39,879 nt of DNA from contig SFOH01000010.1 of NCBI GenBank assembly GCA_004552485.1, positions 1 through 39,879 on the forward strand, read 5' to 3'. Below the pieces are notes generated by a model. The model worked only from the letters and a program-made list of their open reading frames with translations. It searched no databases and was not told the origin of the DNA. The translations under genes were made by a program, and so were the position numbers. Origin of the DNA: Bacteroidales bacterium. Lineage in GTDB: Bacteria > Bacteroidota > Bacteroidia > Bacteroidales > Muribaculaceae. Below are positions 32,841-39,879 of the stretch, piece by piece. Position 1 is the stretch's first letter. The number at the start of each line of letters is the position of its first letter.

Positions 32841-34037
32841 ATGGCTGATTCAAACTTCATAGACTACGTTAAAGTCCTCTGCCGCAGCGGCAAAGGCGGC
32901 GCCGGCTCGCGCCATTTCTACCGGGCCAAATACGTTCCCAAAGGCGGTCCCGACGGCGGCGACGGCGGTCGCGGCGGACACATCATCCTCCGCGGCAACA
33001 AGAACATGTGGACCCTCCTGCCCCTCAAATTCCGCCGCCACATCTTCGCCGGAAACGGCCAGAGCGGCTCCGGCGGACGCTCATTCGGCAAGGACGGCGA
33101 CGACGTCATCATCGACGTTCCCTGCGGAACAGTCGTCTTTGACGCCGAAACCGGCGAATTCCTCTGCGAAGTCCAGGACGACGGCCAGGAAGTGAAACTC
33201 CTGCGCGGAGGCCGCGGAGGCCTCGGCAACTGGCACTTCGCCACCTCCACAAACCGCACCCCGCGCTACGCCCAGCCCGGCGAACCCGCCATCGAAAAAT
33301 CCGTCATCCTCGAACTCAAACTCCTCGCTGACGTCGGCCTCGTCGGATTCCCCAACGCCGGCAAGTCCACCCTCCTCTCCGCCGTCTCCGCCGCGCGACC
33401 CAAGATTGCCGACTATCCCTTCACCACCATGGAGCCCCAGCTCGGCATCGTCTCCTACCGCGACAACCGCTCGTTCGTCATGGCCGACATCCCCGGCATC
33501 ATCGAAGGCGCCAGCGAGGGCAAAGGCCTGGGCCTCAGATTCCTGCGCCACATCGAGCGCAACGCCGTCCTCCTGTTCATGGTGCCCGCCGACGCCGACG
33601 ACATCACCGCCCAGTACAACGTCCTCCTCGAAGAGCTGCGCCACTTCAACCCCCAGCTCATGGACAAACACCGCATCCTCGCCATCTCCAAGAGCGACAT
33701 GCTCGACGAAGAACTCATGGACGAAATCGCCAAGACCCTCCCCGCCGACATCCCCCACGTCTTCATCAGCGCCGTCTCCGGCCAGGGCATCACCGAGCTC
33801 AAGGACACCCTCTGGCGCGCCATCACCGACGACGCCAACCGCCTCGCCACCGTCGACATCGTCCACCGCCCCCTCGACGGCCACCACCGCGTCCGCGAAG
33901 AAGACGAGTTCATCTTTGAGCAGGAGCCCACTGCCGACGACGCCGAAGAAGCCGAGGACCTGCAGTCCATCGACCCTAACACCTGGGGCGACCCCGACGA
34001 CTTCTGGGACGAAGAATCCTCCGTCAACGACAACTAA
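32841..34037 (+). CDS. obg: GTPase Obg/CgtA
   Basis: 398 aa. The glycine-rich Obg domain fills residues 1-158 (GGPDGGDGGRGGHIIL, SGSGGRSFGKDGDDV). The G domain has G1 GFPNAGKST (169-177), G3 DIPGI (216-220) and G4 SKSD (283-286). The C-terminal tail from about 352 is very acidic (EDEFIFEQEP, DDAEEAEDL, DDFWDEESS), replacing the OCT domain of Firmicutes. Obg acts in 50S subunit maturation and stringent control in the cytoplasm. A GC-rich hairpin follows at 34068-34100. Confidence 0.97.
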   Translation: MADSNFIDYVKVLCRSGKGGAGSRHFYRAKYVPKGGPDGGDGGRGGHIILRGNKNMWTLLPLKFRRHIFAGNGQSGSGGRSFGKDGDDVIIDVPCGTVVFDAETGEFLCEVQDDGQEVKLLRGGRGGLGNWHFATSTNRTPRYAQPGEPAIEKSVILELKLLADVGLVGFPNAGKSTLLSAVSAARPKIADYPFTTMEPQLGIVSYRDNRSFVMADIPGIIEGASEGKGLGLRFLRHIERNAVLLFMVPADADDITAQYNVLLEELRHFNPQLMDKHRILAISKSDMLDEELMDEIAKTLPADIPHVFISAVSGQGITELKDTLWRAITDDANRLATVDIVHRPLDGHHRVREEDEFIFEQEPTADDAEEAEDLQSIDPNTWGDPDDFWDEESSVNDN

Positions 34038-34067
34038 CCCCTCCCCCCTCACACTCTCCCCCCTCGT

Positions 34068-34100
34068 AGCACGGCCCCGCCCACCCCGCGGAGCCGTGCT
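34068..34100 (+). terminator. Hairpin after obg, probable terminator
   Basis: AGCACGGC (34068-34075) pairs with GCCGTGCT (34093-34100), with some extra pairing inside; only GCGTTT follows, so termination may be weak. Confidence 0.5.
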
Positions 34101-34111
34101 GCGTTTACGTA

Positions 34112-34199
34112 GGTCACATTTGCGCACAATCCGGTCTGATATAACGGCCTGATGTGGCAACTGTCGCAAATTTTGCGACAGTTCAAACTGAATGTGACC
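34112..34199. repeat. Nested inverted repeats between obg and the LysE gene
   Basis: Outer arms GGTCACATT (34112-34120) and AATGTGACC (34191-34199) are perfect 9-bp complements. Inside lies a 25-nt near-palindrome: AACTGTCGCAAA (34159-34170), one T, then TTTGCGACAGTT (34172-34183). No ORF. It could be a regulator binding site, a cruciform, or the remains of a mobile element. Confidence 0.75.
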
Positions 34200-34238
34200 G
34201 TGACTGGGCGAGGGGGGACTGAAAAAGTGGGTGAAAAA

Positions 34239-34270
34239 TTGGGAGGTAAGCAGTTTTTTTATTACTTTTG
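34239..34270 (+). promoter_or_regulatory. Promoter of the LysE-family gene
   Basis: TTG (34239-34241), 21-nt spacer, TACTTTTG (34263-34270). It predicts a start near 34277 and an unusually long leader of about 217 nt. Confidence 0.65.
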
Positions 34271-34364
34271 CAAATTGTATGGGTGCCGGGAGTTCCGACG
34301 CCCGTTGCCGATATGGTTTTGCAGCGTCCGTAAGCCGCTTTCCCAAGGCCTGACATAAAGCTAC

Positions 34365-34493
34365 CGTGATACAACAAACTGTCTCACGAACAGAAAACGT
34401 GATACAACAAACTGTCTCACGCGAATAAAAACGTTAGACACAAAACACTCACGCACGTAAGACGTGATATAACTGACTGCCACTCGCGCATAA
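34365..34493 (+). repeat. Four degenerate ~33-bp tandem repeats in the LysE leader
   Basis: Units begin at 34365, 34398, 34432 and 34463 (spacing 33, 34, 31). The first 24 nt of units 1 and 2 are identical (34365-34388 and 34398-34421, starting CGTGATACAACAAACTG and ending CTCACG). Units 3 and 4 are degraded. Unit 4 runs to the ATG at 34494. Between the promoter and the array (34277-34364) there is a possible hairpin, GGGTGCCGG with CCGACGCCC. Confidence 0.75.
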
Positions 34494-35141
34494 ATGGATT
34501 TATTGCTGCACATATTGTTCAGTGGAATTGCAATAGGCGTTCTCATCTCCGCCCCCATGGGTCCGGTGGGAATGCTCATCATCCAGCGCACCATCAGCAA
34601 GGGACGCTGGCCGGCTTTCTTCACGGGCATCGGCGCCGCGTTCTCCGACCTGTGCTACTGTCTGCTCACCGGCCTGGGCATCTCCTTCGTCACCGACCTC
34701 ATCGAGAACAACCAGCAGCCGCTGCAGATTGTCTCCGGCGTGGTGCTCGCCGCCTTCGGCATTTTCCTCTTCCGCAAGAATCCCACGCGCGCGCTCCAGC
34801 CAAACACCTCCGAGGCGCCGAAGAACTATCTCGCCGACATTGTCAGCGGCTTCTTCATCACGGTCTCCAACCCGCTCATCCTCTTCTTCATCATAGGCCT
34901 TTTTGCCCGCTTCGAGCTGATCACTCCCGACTTCACCTTCCTGCACTACATCCTGGCCTACGCCTGCATCCTGGGCGGCGCGCTGATGTGGTGGTACCTG
35001 GTCACGATGCTCGTCAACCGCCTGCGCCGCCGCATCAACGTGCGCTCGCTCTGGCTCATCAACCGCATCATCGGCGCCCTGCTCATTCTCATGGCCATCG
35101 CCGGCGTGGTGATGGCATTCCTCCCCGAGAAACCGGCATAA
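34494..35141 (+). CDS. LysE/RhtB-family exporter
   Basis: 215 aa inner-membrane protein with six hydrophobic segments. The start FSGIAIGVLISAPMGPVGMLIIQRTISKGRWPAFFTGIGAAFSDLCYCLLTGLG is the typical first half of LysE-type amino-acid exporters, including the conserved P-M-G-P-V-G turn. ADIVSGFFITVSNPLILFFIIGLFA is the matching second-half motif. Family members export amino acids or related small compounds; the substrate is not predictable. The ATG follows the repeat array directly and lacks a clear ribosome binding site. Confidence 0.87.
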   Translation: MDLLLHILFSGIAIGVLISAPMGPVGMLIIQRTISKGRWPAFFTGIGAAFSDLCYCLLTGLGISFVTDLIENNQQPLQIVSGVVLAAFGIFLFRKNPTRALQPNTSEAPKNYLADIVSGFFITVSNPLILFFIIGLFARFELITPDFTFLHYILAYACILGGALMWWYLVTMLVNRLRRRINVRSLWLINRIIGALLILMAIAGVVMAFLPEKPA

Positions 35142-35189
35142 AGGCCTCACCGTTTTCCCCATCCTCTCTTTCAATACATCCCCCTCTCT

Positions 35190-35846
35190 ATGAAGACCGT
35201 CAAAGCACCCTACATAGCCGAACTCGACTCGCTCTCCAACGCTGACGACATCACCACGCTCCTCGACCGCGCCGGCACACGATGCACCATCGACTGCCTC
35301 AACTGGCCCGACCTCTATCCCTACGCCCCGCTCACAACGTTCACCATCGCCCACTCCGCGACCCAGCTCTACATCGACTTCTTCGTGCGCTGCAACTATC
35401 TGCGCGCCGAGAACTACGAGAACCAGTCGCCCGTGAGCCAAGACTCGTGCGTGGAGTTCTTCGTGAGCCCAGACCTCGCCGACGAGAAGCTCTACTGGAA
35501 CTTCGAGTTCAACTGCATCGGCACCATCAACGCCAGCCACCGCCGCGAGCGCAAGAATCCCACGCGCCTCAGCGACGACGAGCTCCGGCGCATCCGCCGC
35601 TATGCCTCGTGCGGCACACGCCCGTTCCGCGAGATGGAGGGCATGTTCGCCTGGAACCTGCTCGTAGCCATACCCCTTGACCTGCTGGGAATTAAGTACG
35701 AAGGCAAACCCGTCAACATGCGCGGCAACTTCTACAAGTGCGCGTCGGCCACGGCCGCTCCCCACTTCCTGAGCTGGAACCCCGTCGTCAGCGAGCGCCC
35801 CGACTTCCACCGCCCGCAGAACTTCGGCCTCATCACCCTCCTCTGA
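35190..35846 (+). CDS. Carbohydrate-binding family 9-like protein
   Basis: 218 aa with no signal peptide. The sequence fits the CBM9-like beta-sandwich seen in Bacteroidetes hypothetical proteins: LNWPDLYPYAPLTTFTIAHSATQLYIDFFVRCNYLRAENYENQSPVSQDSCVEFFVSP, then YWNFEFNCIGTINASHR and GNFYKCASATAAPHFLSWNPV at the end. The DSCVEFFV strand is the best-kept block. Related domains bind sugars at chain ends, but many family members lack demonstrated binding, and a cytosolic location argues against polysaccharide. It starts 48 nt after the exporter gene. Confidence 0.75.
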   Translation: MKTVKAPYIAELDSLSNADDITTLLDRAGTRCTIDCLNWPDLYPYAPLTTFTIAHSATQLYIDFFVRCNYLRAENYENQSPVSQDSCVEFFVSPDLADEKLYWNFEFNCIGTINASHRRERKNPTRLSDDELRRIRRYASCGTRPFREMEGMFAWNLLVAIPLDLLGIKYEGKPVNMRGNFYKCASATAAPHFLSWNPVVSERPDFHRPQNFGLITLL

Positions 35847-35856
35847 CCCACCCCCC

Positions 35857-35907
35857 CGCGCCGGCCGGCGCGCCGCGCAAGTTTGCCCCAGCGGCATAAC
35901 TTGCCAT
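35857..35907. terminator. GC palindrome and hairpin between CBM9-like and NSS genes
   Basis: A perfect 16-nt palindrome CGCGCCGGCCGGCGCG (35857-35872), followed by GCAAGTT / AACTTGC arms (from about 35878 to 35905). No T-run; possible weak terminator or regulatory structure. Confidence 0.35.
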
Positions 35908-35955
35908 AAAACACATAATTAGGTTTTGCAATAGAACAAGATAAATTTCCAATTT

Positions 35956-37308
35956 ATGGCACAATTCAAATCAAAAGCGGGAGTCATAGCCGCCACCGTG
36001 GGCTCGGCCATCGGCCTGGGCACCGTCTGGCGCTTCCCGGCACAGACACAGGCGGGCGGCGGCGCTGCCTTCCTGCTGGTTTACGTCGCAGTCCTCTTCA
36101 TACTGGGCGTGCCGCTGATGCTGGGCGAATTCTCCATTGGCCGCGCCGGACGCAGCGATGCCACCGGCGTCTTCAACAAACTCTCGCCCCACTCGGGGTG
36201 GTGGCTCGTCGGCCTCGCTTCGGTGCTCGTCACCTTCCTCATCATGATCTTCTACATGGTCGTGGGCGGCTGGACGCTCGAATACTTCATGGAGAGCATC
36301 AACGGCGGCCTCTACGGCGGCCTGCCCGAGGGAAGCCACGACACATTCTTCAACGAACGCATGCAGGAATATGTCATAGACGGCTATCAGGCAATGATTT
36401 ACGCCGTCGTGTTCATCCTCATCAACATCGTCGTCCTCCTGCGCGGCGTCCGCAAAGGCATCGAGCGCATCTCCAACATCATGATGCCGCTGCTCTTCGT
36501 GCTGCTCCTGCTGTTCTGCGTCGTGGCGCTGAGCATGGACGGCGCCGCCGAAGGCGTGGCCTACTTCCTGAGCCCCGACTTCTCGAAACTCACCATGAGC
36601 AACTGCCTCTCCGCCCTGGGCCAGGCCCTCCTCTCCCTCTCGCTGGGCATGGGCATACTCCTCACCTACGCCGGCTACTACCCTGACAACGTGCACCTCA
36701 CGCGCACCTCCGTCACCGTCGTGTCCACCACCCTCCTCGTGGCCATACTCATGGGCCTCATCATCTTCCCCGCCGTCTTCACCTTCAACCTCACCGACCA
36801 GAGCCTCGGAGGCACCGCGCTGATATTCATCACCTTGCCCGAGATATTCGCCTCCATGCCCGGCTGCCACATCTGGTCGGCGCTCTTCTTCCTGCTGCTG
36901 TTCATGGCGGCGCTCACGTCCACTATCTCCACCGGCGAAGTGATGGTGCGCTTCTTCCAGGACCGCCTTCATCTGCGCCGCAGCGCCGCCGTGTGGCTCA
37001 CCATGGGTCCCATGTGCGTCCTCTCGGCAGTCTGCTCGCTGAGCTTCGGCGAACTCGAGTGGCTGAAAATATGCGGCCACGTCCTCTTTGACTTCCTGGA
37101 CATGGTCACCAACAACTACATGCTCCCGCTCATCGCCCTGGGCTGCTGCCTCTACGTCGGCTGGTTCGGCCCCAAGAACCTCATGCGCGACCAGCTCAGC
37201 AACCACGGCACGCTGCGCACCCCCGCCGCCACCGCCATCATCTTCCTCGTCCGCTACATCTGCCCCCTCGCCATCCTCACCATGCTCCTCAGACCCTCAA
37301 TGAAATAA
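35956..37308 (+). CDS. Sodium-dependent transporter, NSS/SNF family
   Basis: 450 aa with about eleven membrane segments, the number common in bacterial NSS proteins. TM1 carries the signature GSAIGLGTVWRFPAQTQAGGGAAFLLVYV, whose unwound middle binds Na+ and the substrate in LeuT. FILGVPLMLGEFSIGR and SLSLGMGILLTYAGYY (TM6 region) agree with the family. It imports amino acids or similar solutes with Na+. A TAAATTTC element at 35942-35949 sits only 6 nt before the ATG. Confidence 0.93.
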   Translation: MAQFKSKAGVIAATVGSAIGLGTVWRFPAQTQAGGGAAFLLVYVAVLFILGVPLMLGEFSIGRAGRSDATGVFNKLSPHSGWWLVGLASVLVTFLIMIFYMVVGGWTLEYFMESINGGLYGGLPEGSHDTFFNERMQEYVIDGYQAMIYAVVFILINIVVLLRGVRKGIERISNIMMPLLFVLLLLFCVVALSMDGAAEGVAYFLSPDFSKLTMSNCLSALGQALLSLSLGMGILLTYAGYYPDNVHLTRTSVTVVSTTLLVAILMGLIIFPAVFTFNLTDQSLGGTALIFITLPEIFASMPGCHIWSALFFLLLFMAALTSTISTGEVMVRFFQDRLHLRRSAAVWLTMGPMCVLSAVCSLSFGELEWLKICGHVLFDFLDMVTNNYMLPLIALGCCLYVGWFGPKNLMRDQLSNHGTLRTPAATAIIFLVRYICPLAILTMLLRPSMK

Positions 37309-37310
37309 TT

Positions 37311-37775
37311 TGGGCTATTCGACAAAAACGTCCCTCTATGGGAGCTCTTTAACCGCCTCGAGGTCGCACCCGGGCTCTGTGAACGACTACCATTCATTGC
37401 ACCACCCCGGACGCACGGCCCCAAATGCCGTAATCGATTCCCCGTCTTCTCATATGAAAATGCCCCACGACGACTGGGAACGCCGGCGTTAGCGAGCGAT
37501 TAGGGTAGCCAGGGCGTGCAGGCTGCGCAGAGCGCTGCCAAATCCCTGGTAATGTGGGTTTTATGAAAATGCACTACGTAGTTGTGCTTTAGGGATTTTC
37601 TAACGCACACGCTAAACGCGGTGCAACTCTGAGGAAGGGGACGAACCCCTCGCTTAGGGCACCACTACCTACATGGAGGAAGACTTTATGAGACGAAGTG
37701 ACCCTAATAGTTATTCTAACTTTTGGGGTGCAATTCAGAGGATAGTCATTTTGTTACGGCAAATCCGTTAGACAA
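37311..37775 (+). ncRNA. Candidate structured non-coding RNA, unassigned (strand inferred)
   Basis: About 0.5 kb (37309-37830) without a credible ORF but full of stems. CCAGGG (37509-37514) pairs with CCCTGG (37544-37549) around a hairpin GGCTGCGC / GCGCTGCC (37521-37539). GTAGTTGTGC (37578-37587) can pair at 9 of 10 positions with GCACCACTAC (37659-37668), enclosing a GAGG-GGGG / CCCC-CTC hairpin (37631-37651). A strong hairpin ends the region at 37777-37808. I could not match it to tmRNA, RNase P RNA, 6S RNA, SRP RNA or a group II intron. Which strand is transcribed is inferred from the end hairpin and is not certain. Confidence 0.45.
37620..37742 (+). repeat. Direct repeat pair inside the structured region
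   Basis: GGTGCAACTCTGAGGA (37620-37635) and GGTGCAATTCAGAGGA (37727-37742) match at 14 of 16 positions, 107 nt apart. Confidence 0.6.
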
Positions 37776-37776
37776 C

Positions 37777-37808
37777 GCCGGGCACTCCGCAATTGCGGGA
37801 TGCCCGGC
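37777..37808. terminator. Strong bidirectional hairpin
   Basis: GCCGGGCA (37777-37784) pairs with TGCCCGGC (37801-37808), and CCGC with GCGG inside, loop AATT. It sits between the structured region and the convergent small gene; the plus strand continues GGTTTGTGTT, without a long T-run. Confidence 0.55.
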
Positions 37809-37830
37809 GGTTTGTGTTGGGGGGGACGGG

Positions 37831-38067
37831 TTATTCGGCGGCGTAGGAGAGGACGGTGGGGGACTCGACGTCGACGCCGAACTCGCGGGCGCGCGCCAGT
37901 ATGGCTCGCGCCAGTTTGGGTTTGAGGTCTTCGGGGCAATAGCGGAAATAGGCCTCGGCGGCTCGCACGTGGGCGGCGTCGGGCATGGGATATTCTTTGC
38001 GCTCGGGAAGTCCGTAGTCGCTGAGGGGCAGTTCTTTGCGCTCCTCGTAGGTGATTCTGTCACTCAT
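37831..38067 (-). CDS. Small DUF6582-like protein
   Basis: 78 aa soluble protein. LPLSDYGLPERKEYPMPDAAHVRAAEAYFRYCPEDLKPKLARAILARAREFGV follows the pattern of a widespread small domain (Lp.S.FalP.rr.YPi.D..HarnAlar) often placed in DUF6582, found in phage and chromosomal genes. No catalytic residues are evident and the role is unknown. It lies downstream of asnS on the same strand but behind the asnS terminator, so it probably has its own promoter; I see no clear TAnnTTTG before it. Confidence 0.7.
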   Translation of the reverse strand: MSDRITYEERKELPLSDYGLPERKEYPMPDAAHVRAAEAYFRYCPEDLKPKLARAILARAREFGVDVESPTVLSYAAE

Positions 38068-38126
38068 AGTCGTTGTTTATTATAGAGGTTTATTTTTAAT
38101 GTGTGTCTGTCGCGCGGACCGCGTTC

Positions 38127-38185
38127 ACAAAAACGGCCAATGAGCGGAACAGCCGCCCGCGGAGGGGTGGTGCTGTCCGCTCATT
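38127..38185 (-). terminator. Rho-independent terminator of asnS
   Basis: Read on the minus strand, AATGAGCGGACAGC (38185-38172) pairs with the segment 38153-38139, with one bulged base, and is followed after GGCCG by five T (38133-38129). Confidence 0.75.
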
Positions 38186-38249
38186 GTTATAACGCGCGTA
38201 TGCCGCGAAATGTTTGTCGGGGGACGATGTTGTCGGCGCCGGCGGGTGT

Positions 38250-39641
38250 TTAGAACTCGCAGTTGCCCGGGAAGCGGGGGAAGGGGATGACGTCGCGGAT
38301 GTTGGCCATGCCGGTGACGAAGAGGACGAGGCGCTCGAAGCCGAGGCCGAAGCCGCTGTGGGGGACGGTGCCGAATTTGCGGGTGTCGAGATACCACCAC
38401 ATATCCTTCATGGGGATGCCCAGCTCTTCGATGCGCGTGAGGAGTTTGTTGTAGTCGGCCTCACGCTCGGAGCCGCCGATGATTTCGCCGATTTTGGGGA
38501 AGAGGACGTCCATGGCGCGCACAGTCTTGCCGTCTTCGTTCTGCTTCATGTAGAAGGCCTTGATTTCTTTGGGATAGTCGGTGAGGATGACGGGACGTTT
38601 GAAGTGTTCTTCGACGAGGAAGCGCTCGTGCTCGCTGGAGAGGTCGCAGCCCCAGTAGACGGGGAACTCGAACTTGTGGCCGCTCTCCATGAGGATTTTC
38701 ACGCCCTCGGTGTATGGCAGGCGCACGAAGTCGTTGTGGATGACGAACTCGAGGCGACTGATGAGCTCTTTGTCGTACATTTCCTGGAGGAATTCGATGT
38801 CGTCGCGGGCATTCTCGAGGGCAAAGCTGATGCAGTATTTAATGAATTCCTCGGCGAGGTCCATGTTGTCGGTGATGTCGTAGAAGGCCATCTCGGGCTC
38901 GATCATCCAGAACTCGGCGAGGTGACGCGGGGTGTTCGAATTCTCGGCGCGGAAGGTGGGGCCGAAGGTGTAGATGGCGCCGAGGGCTGTTGCGCCGAGC
39001 TCGCCTTCGAGCTGTCCGGAGACGGTGAGCGCGGTGGTCTTGCCGAAGAAGTCCTTGGAGTAGTCTACCTTGCCCTCCTCTGTGCACGGCAGGTTCTCGA
39101 GGGGGAGGGTTGTCACCTGGAACATGGCGCCGGCGCCTTCGCAGTCGCTGGCGGTGATGAGCGGGGTGTTCAGGTAGAAGAAGCCTTTCTCGTTGAAGAA
39201 CTTGTGGATGGCATAGGCCAGCACGGAGCGCACGCGCAGGATAGCGCCGAAGGTGTTTGTGCGGGGACGCAGGTGGGCGATCTCGCGCAGGAACTCGAGG
39301 GTGTGGCCTTTTTTCTGGAGGGGATATTCGGCGGGGTCGGCGATGCCGTAGATTTCAAATTTGTCGGCCTGAACCTCGCAGACCTGGCCGCGGCCCATGC
39401 TCTCAACCATCTTGCCGTATACGCACAGCGATGAGCCGGTGGTGATGGCCTTCAGCTCTTCCTCGCTGAAGCGGTTCAGGTCAAAGACAATCTGGAGGTT
39501 TTTGATGGTTGAGCCGTCATTGAGGGCCACAAACTGAACATGCTTGTTGCCGCGGCGGGTGCGCACCCATCCTTTCACACAGACATCCTGTCCGATGAGT
39601 TCGCCGCCCTTGACGGCATCCACAATCTTGGTACGTTTCAT
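38250..39641 (-). CDS. asnS: Asparagine--tRNA ligase
   Basis: 463 aa class IIb synthetase, usual length. The N-terminal anticodon-binding OB fold covers about 1-110 (VCVKGWVRTRRGNKHVQFVALNDGS). Motif 2 region: FGPTFRAENSNTPRHLAEFWMIEPEMAF. Motif 3 region: GFGLGFERLVLFVTGMANIRDVIPFPR. The end SFPRFPGN-type tail (PFPRFPGNCEF) identifies AsnRS rather than AspRS. It charges tRNA-Asn in the cytoplasm. A consensus promoter lies about 75 nt upstream and a terminator follows. Confidence 0.97.
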   Translation of the reverse strand: MKRTKIVDAVKGGELIGQDVCVKGWVRTRRGNKHVQFVALNDGSTIKNLQIVFDLNRFSEEELKAITTGSSLCVYGKMVESMGRGQVCEVQADKFEIYGIADPAEYPLQKKGHTLEFLREIAHLRPRTNTFGAILRVRSVLAYAIHKFFNEKGFFYLNTPLITASDCEGAGAMFQVTTLPLENLPCTEEGKVDYSKDFFGKTTALTVSGQLEGELGATALGAIYTFGPTFRAENSNTPRHLAEFWMIEPEMAFYDITDNMDLAEEFIKYCISFALENARDDIEFLQEMYDKELISRLEFVIHNDFVRLPYTEGVKILMESGHKFEFPVYWGCDLSSEHERFLVEEHFKRPVILTDYPKEIKAFYMKQNEDGKTVRAMDVLFPKIGEIIGGSEREADYNKLLTRIEELGIPMKDMWWYLDTRKFGTVPHSGFGLGFERLVLFVTGMANIRDVIPFPRFPGNCEF

Positions 39642-39714
39642 TTCTTTATTATCGGTATATTGTTATTTTTCAGGGGAAAACGGCCGTGAGTCGGCCCGAA
39701 TGCCTATTATGGCA

Positions 39715-39745
39715 CAAAGGTAGTGATTTTTTCGCAAACCATCAA
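39715..39745 (-). promoter_or_regulatory. Promoter of asnS
   Basis: Minus strand: TTG (39745-39743), 20-nt spacer, TACCTTTG (39722-39715). The predicted leader is about 67 nt. Confidence 0.7.
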
Positions 39746-39798
39746 CTTTTTTATTATGTACGCTCGCGAAGAGACACGGCTTGTCCGTTCCTGAAAAA

Positions 39799-39860
39799 GG
39801 TTGACTCGGTTTGTTGGTTTAACTTAGGATGGTTGACTCTTTGTCTAAGAGTGGTTGTCT
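39799..39860 (+). repeat. Short direct repeats at the right edge
   Basis: GGTTGACTC occurs at 39799-39807 and 39831-39839 (32 bp apart), with a related GGTTGTCT at 39853-39860. The stretch 39746-39879 has no ORF and is cut by the window edge. Confidence 0.5.
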
Positions 39861-39879
39861 AACTGGGTCCTATCCCTGG

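Noticed and set aside
34112..34270. Invertible promoter of the capsule type
   Set aside because: The lysE promoter at 34239-34270 lies outside both pairs of arms, so inversion would not switch it; kept only as unexplained inverted repeats.
34365..34493. CRISPR array
   Set aside because: Repeats of 24 nt are separated by only 7-10 nt, which is too short for spacers; two of four units are degenerate and there are no cas genes.
37309..37775. tmRNA or RNase P RNA in the NSS downstream gap
   Set aside because: An ATTCGACA near the 5' end and a GCGTTAGCG segment recall tmRNA, but no tRNA-like 3' end with T-arm and CCA is present. The conserved GAGGAAAGTCCGGGC and ACAGAA..CCGGCTTA blocks of RNase P RNA are also missing.

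Overview
The window looks like a chromosomal segment of a high-GC member of the Bacteroidales. Three things support this: promoters of the Bacteroidetes type (TTTG / TAnnTTTG), families typical of the phylum (Wzi-type outer membrane protein, PEGA and WG-repeat secreted proteins sharing one N-terminal module, GxDLY-type SGNH hydrolase, M16 proteases), and strongly GCC/CTC-biased codons. Genus cannot be fixed from the sequence; Muribaculaceae-like or Rikenellaceae-like are both possible. Almost everything is coding, with short gaps. No rRNA, tRNA, CRISPR array, phage or insertion sequence was recognised.

Layout. 1-6.9 kb: a frameshifted SGNH hydrolase cut by the window edge, a uracil-DNA-glycosylase-like protein, a dipeptide epimerase next to a transglutaminase/NlpC-P60 murein peptidase (a YkfB/YkfC-like pair for murein peptides), a stand-alone transketolase/DXS C-terminal-like protein, and a NUDIX hydrolase that overlaps it tail to tail. 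6.9-11 kb: endonuclease IV, an MFS sugar-type transporter with a large extracytoplasmic insert, and L-serine ammonia-lyase. 11-18.6 kb: a full-length M16 protease, then a chimeric gene joining a secreted module and PEGA domains to a second copy of only the catalytic half of that protease, an AT-rich small membrane protein, and a WG-repeat protein that reuses the same N-terminal module and leader. 18.6-19.7 kb: a HigA-type antitoxin with an N-terminally truncated HigB-type toxin.

19.7-27 kb: glycyl-tRNA synthetase, LemA, an FKBP lipoprotein, mannose-6-phosphate isomerase, an uncharacterised ATP-grasp-like protein, a Bcr/CflA-type MFS transporter and, on the other strand, RsgA. 27.1-32.7 kb: a tightly packed, probably co-transcribed surface-glycan block: Wzi-like barrel, lipocalin-like lipoprotein, exported deaminase-fold protein without zinc ligands, and three nonulosonic (legionaminic-type) acid genes (hydrolysing 2-epimerase, CMP-transferase, CBS-nucleotidyltransferase like PtmE). 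32.8-39.9 kb: Obg, a LysE exporter preceded by nested palindromes and four degenerate ~33-bp tandem repeats, a CBM9-like protein, an NSS sodium symporter, about 0.5 kb of highly structured non-coding sequence, a DUF6582-like small protein and asparaginyl-tRNA synthetase.

The least explained parts are the chimeric M16 locus with its copied promoter/N-terminal module, the structured non-coding region at 37.3-37.8 kb, the repeat-packed leader before the LysE gene, the zinc-less exported deaminase homologue, and the ATP-grasp-like protein behind manA.
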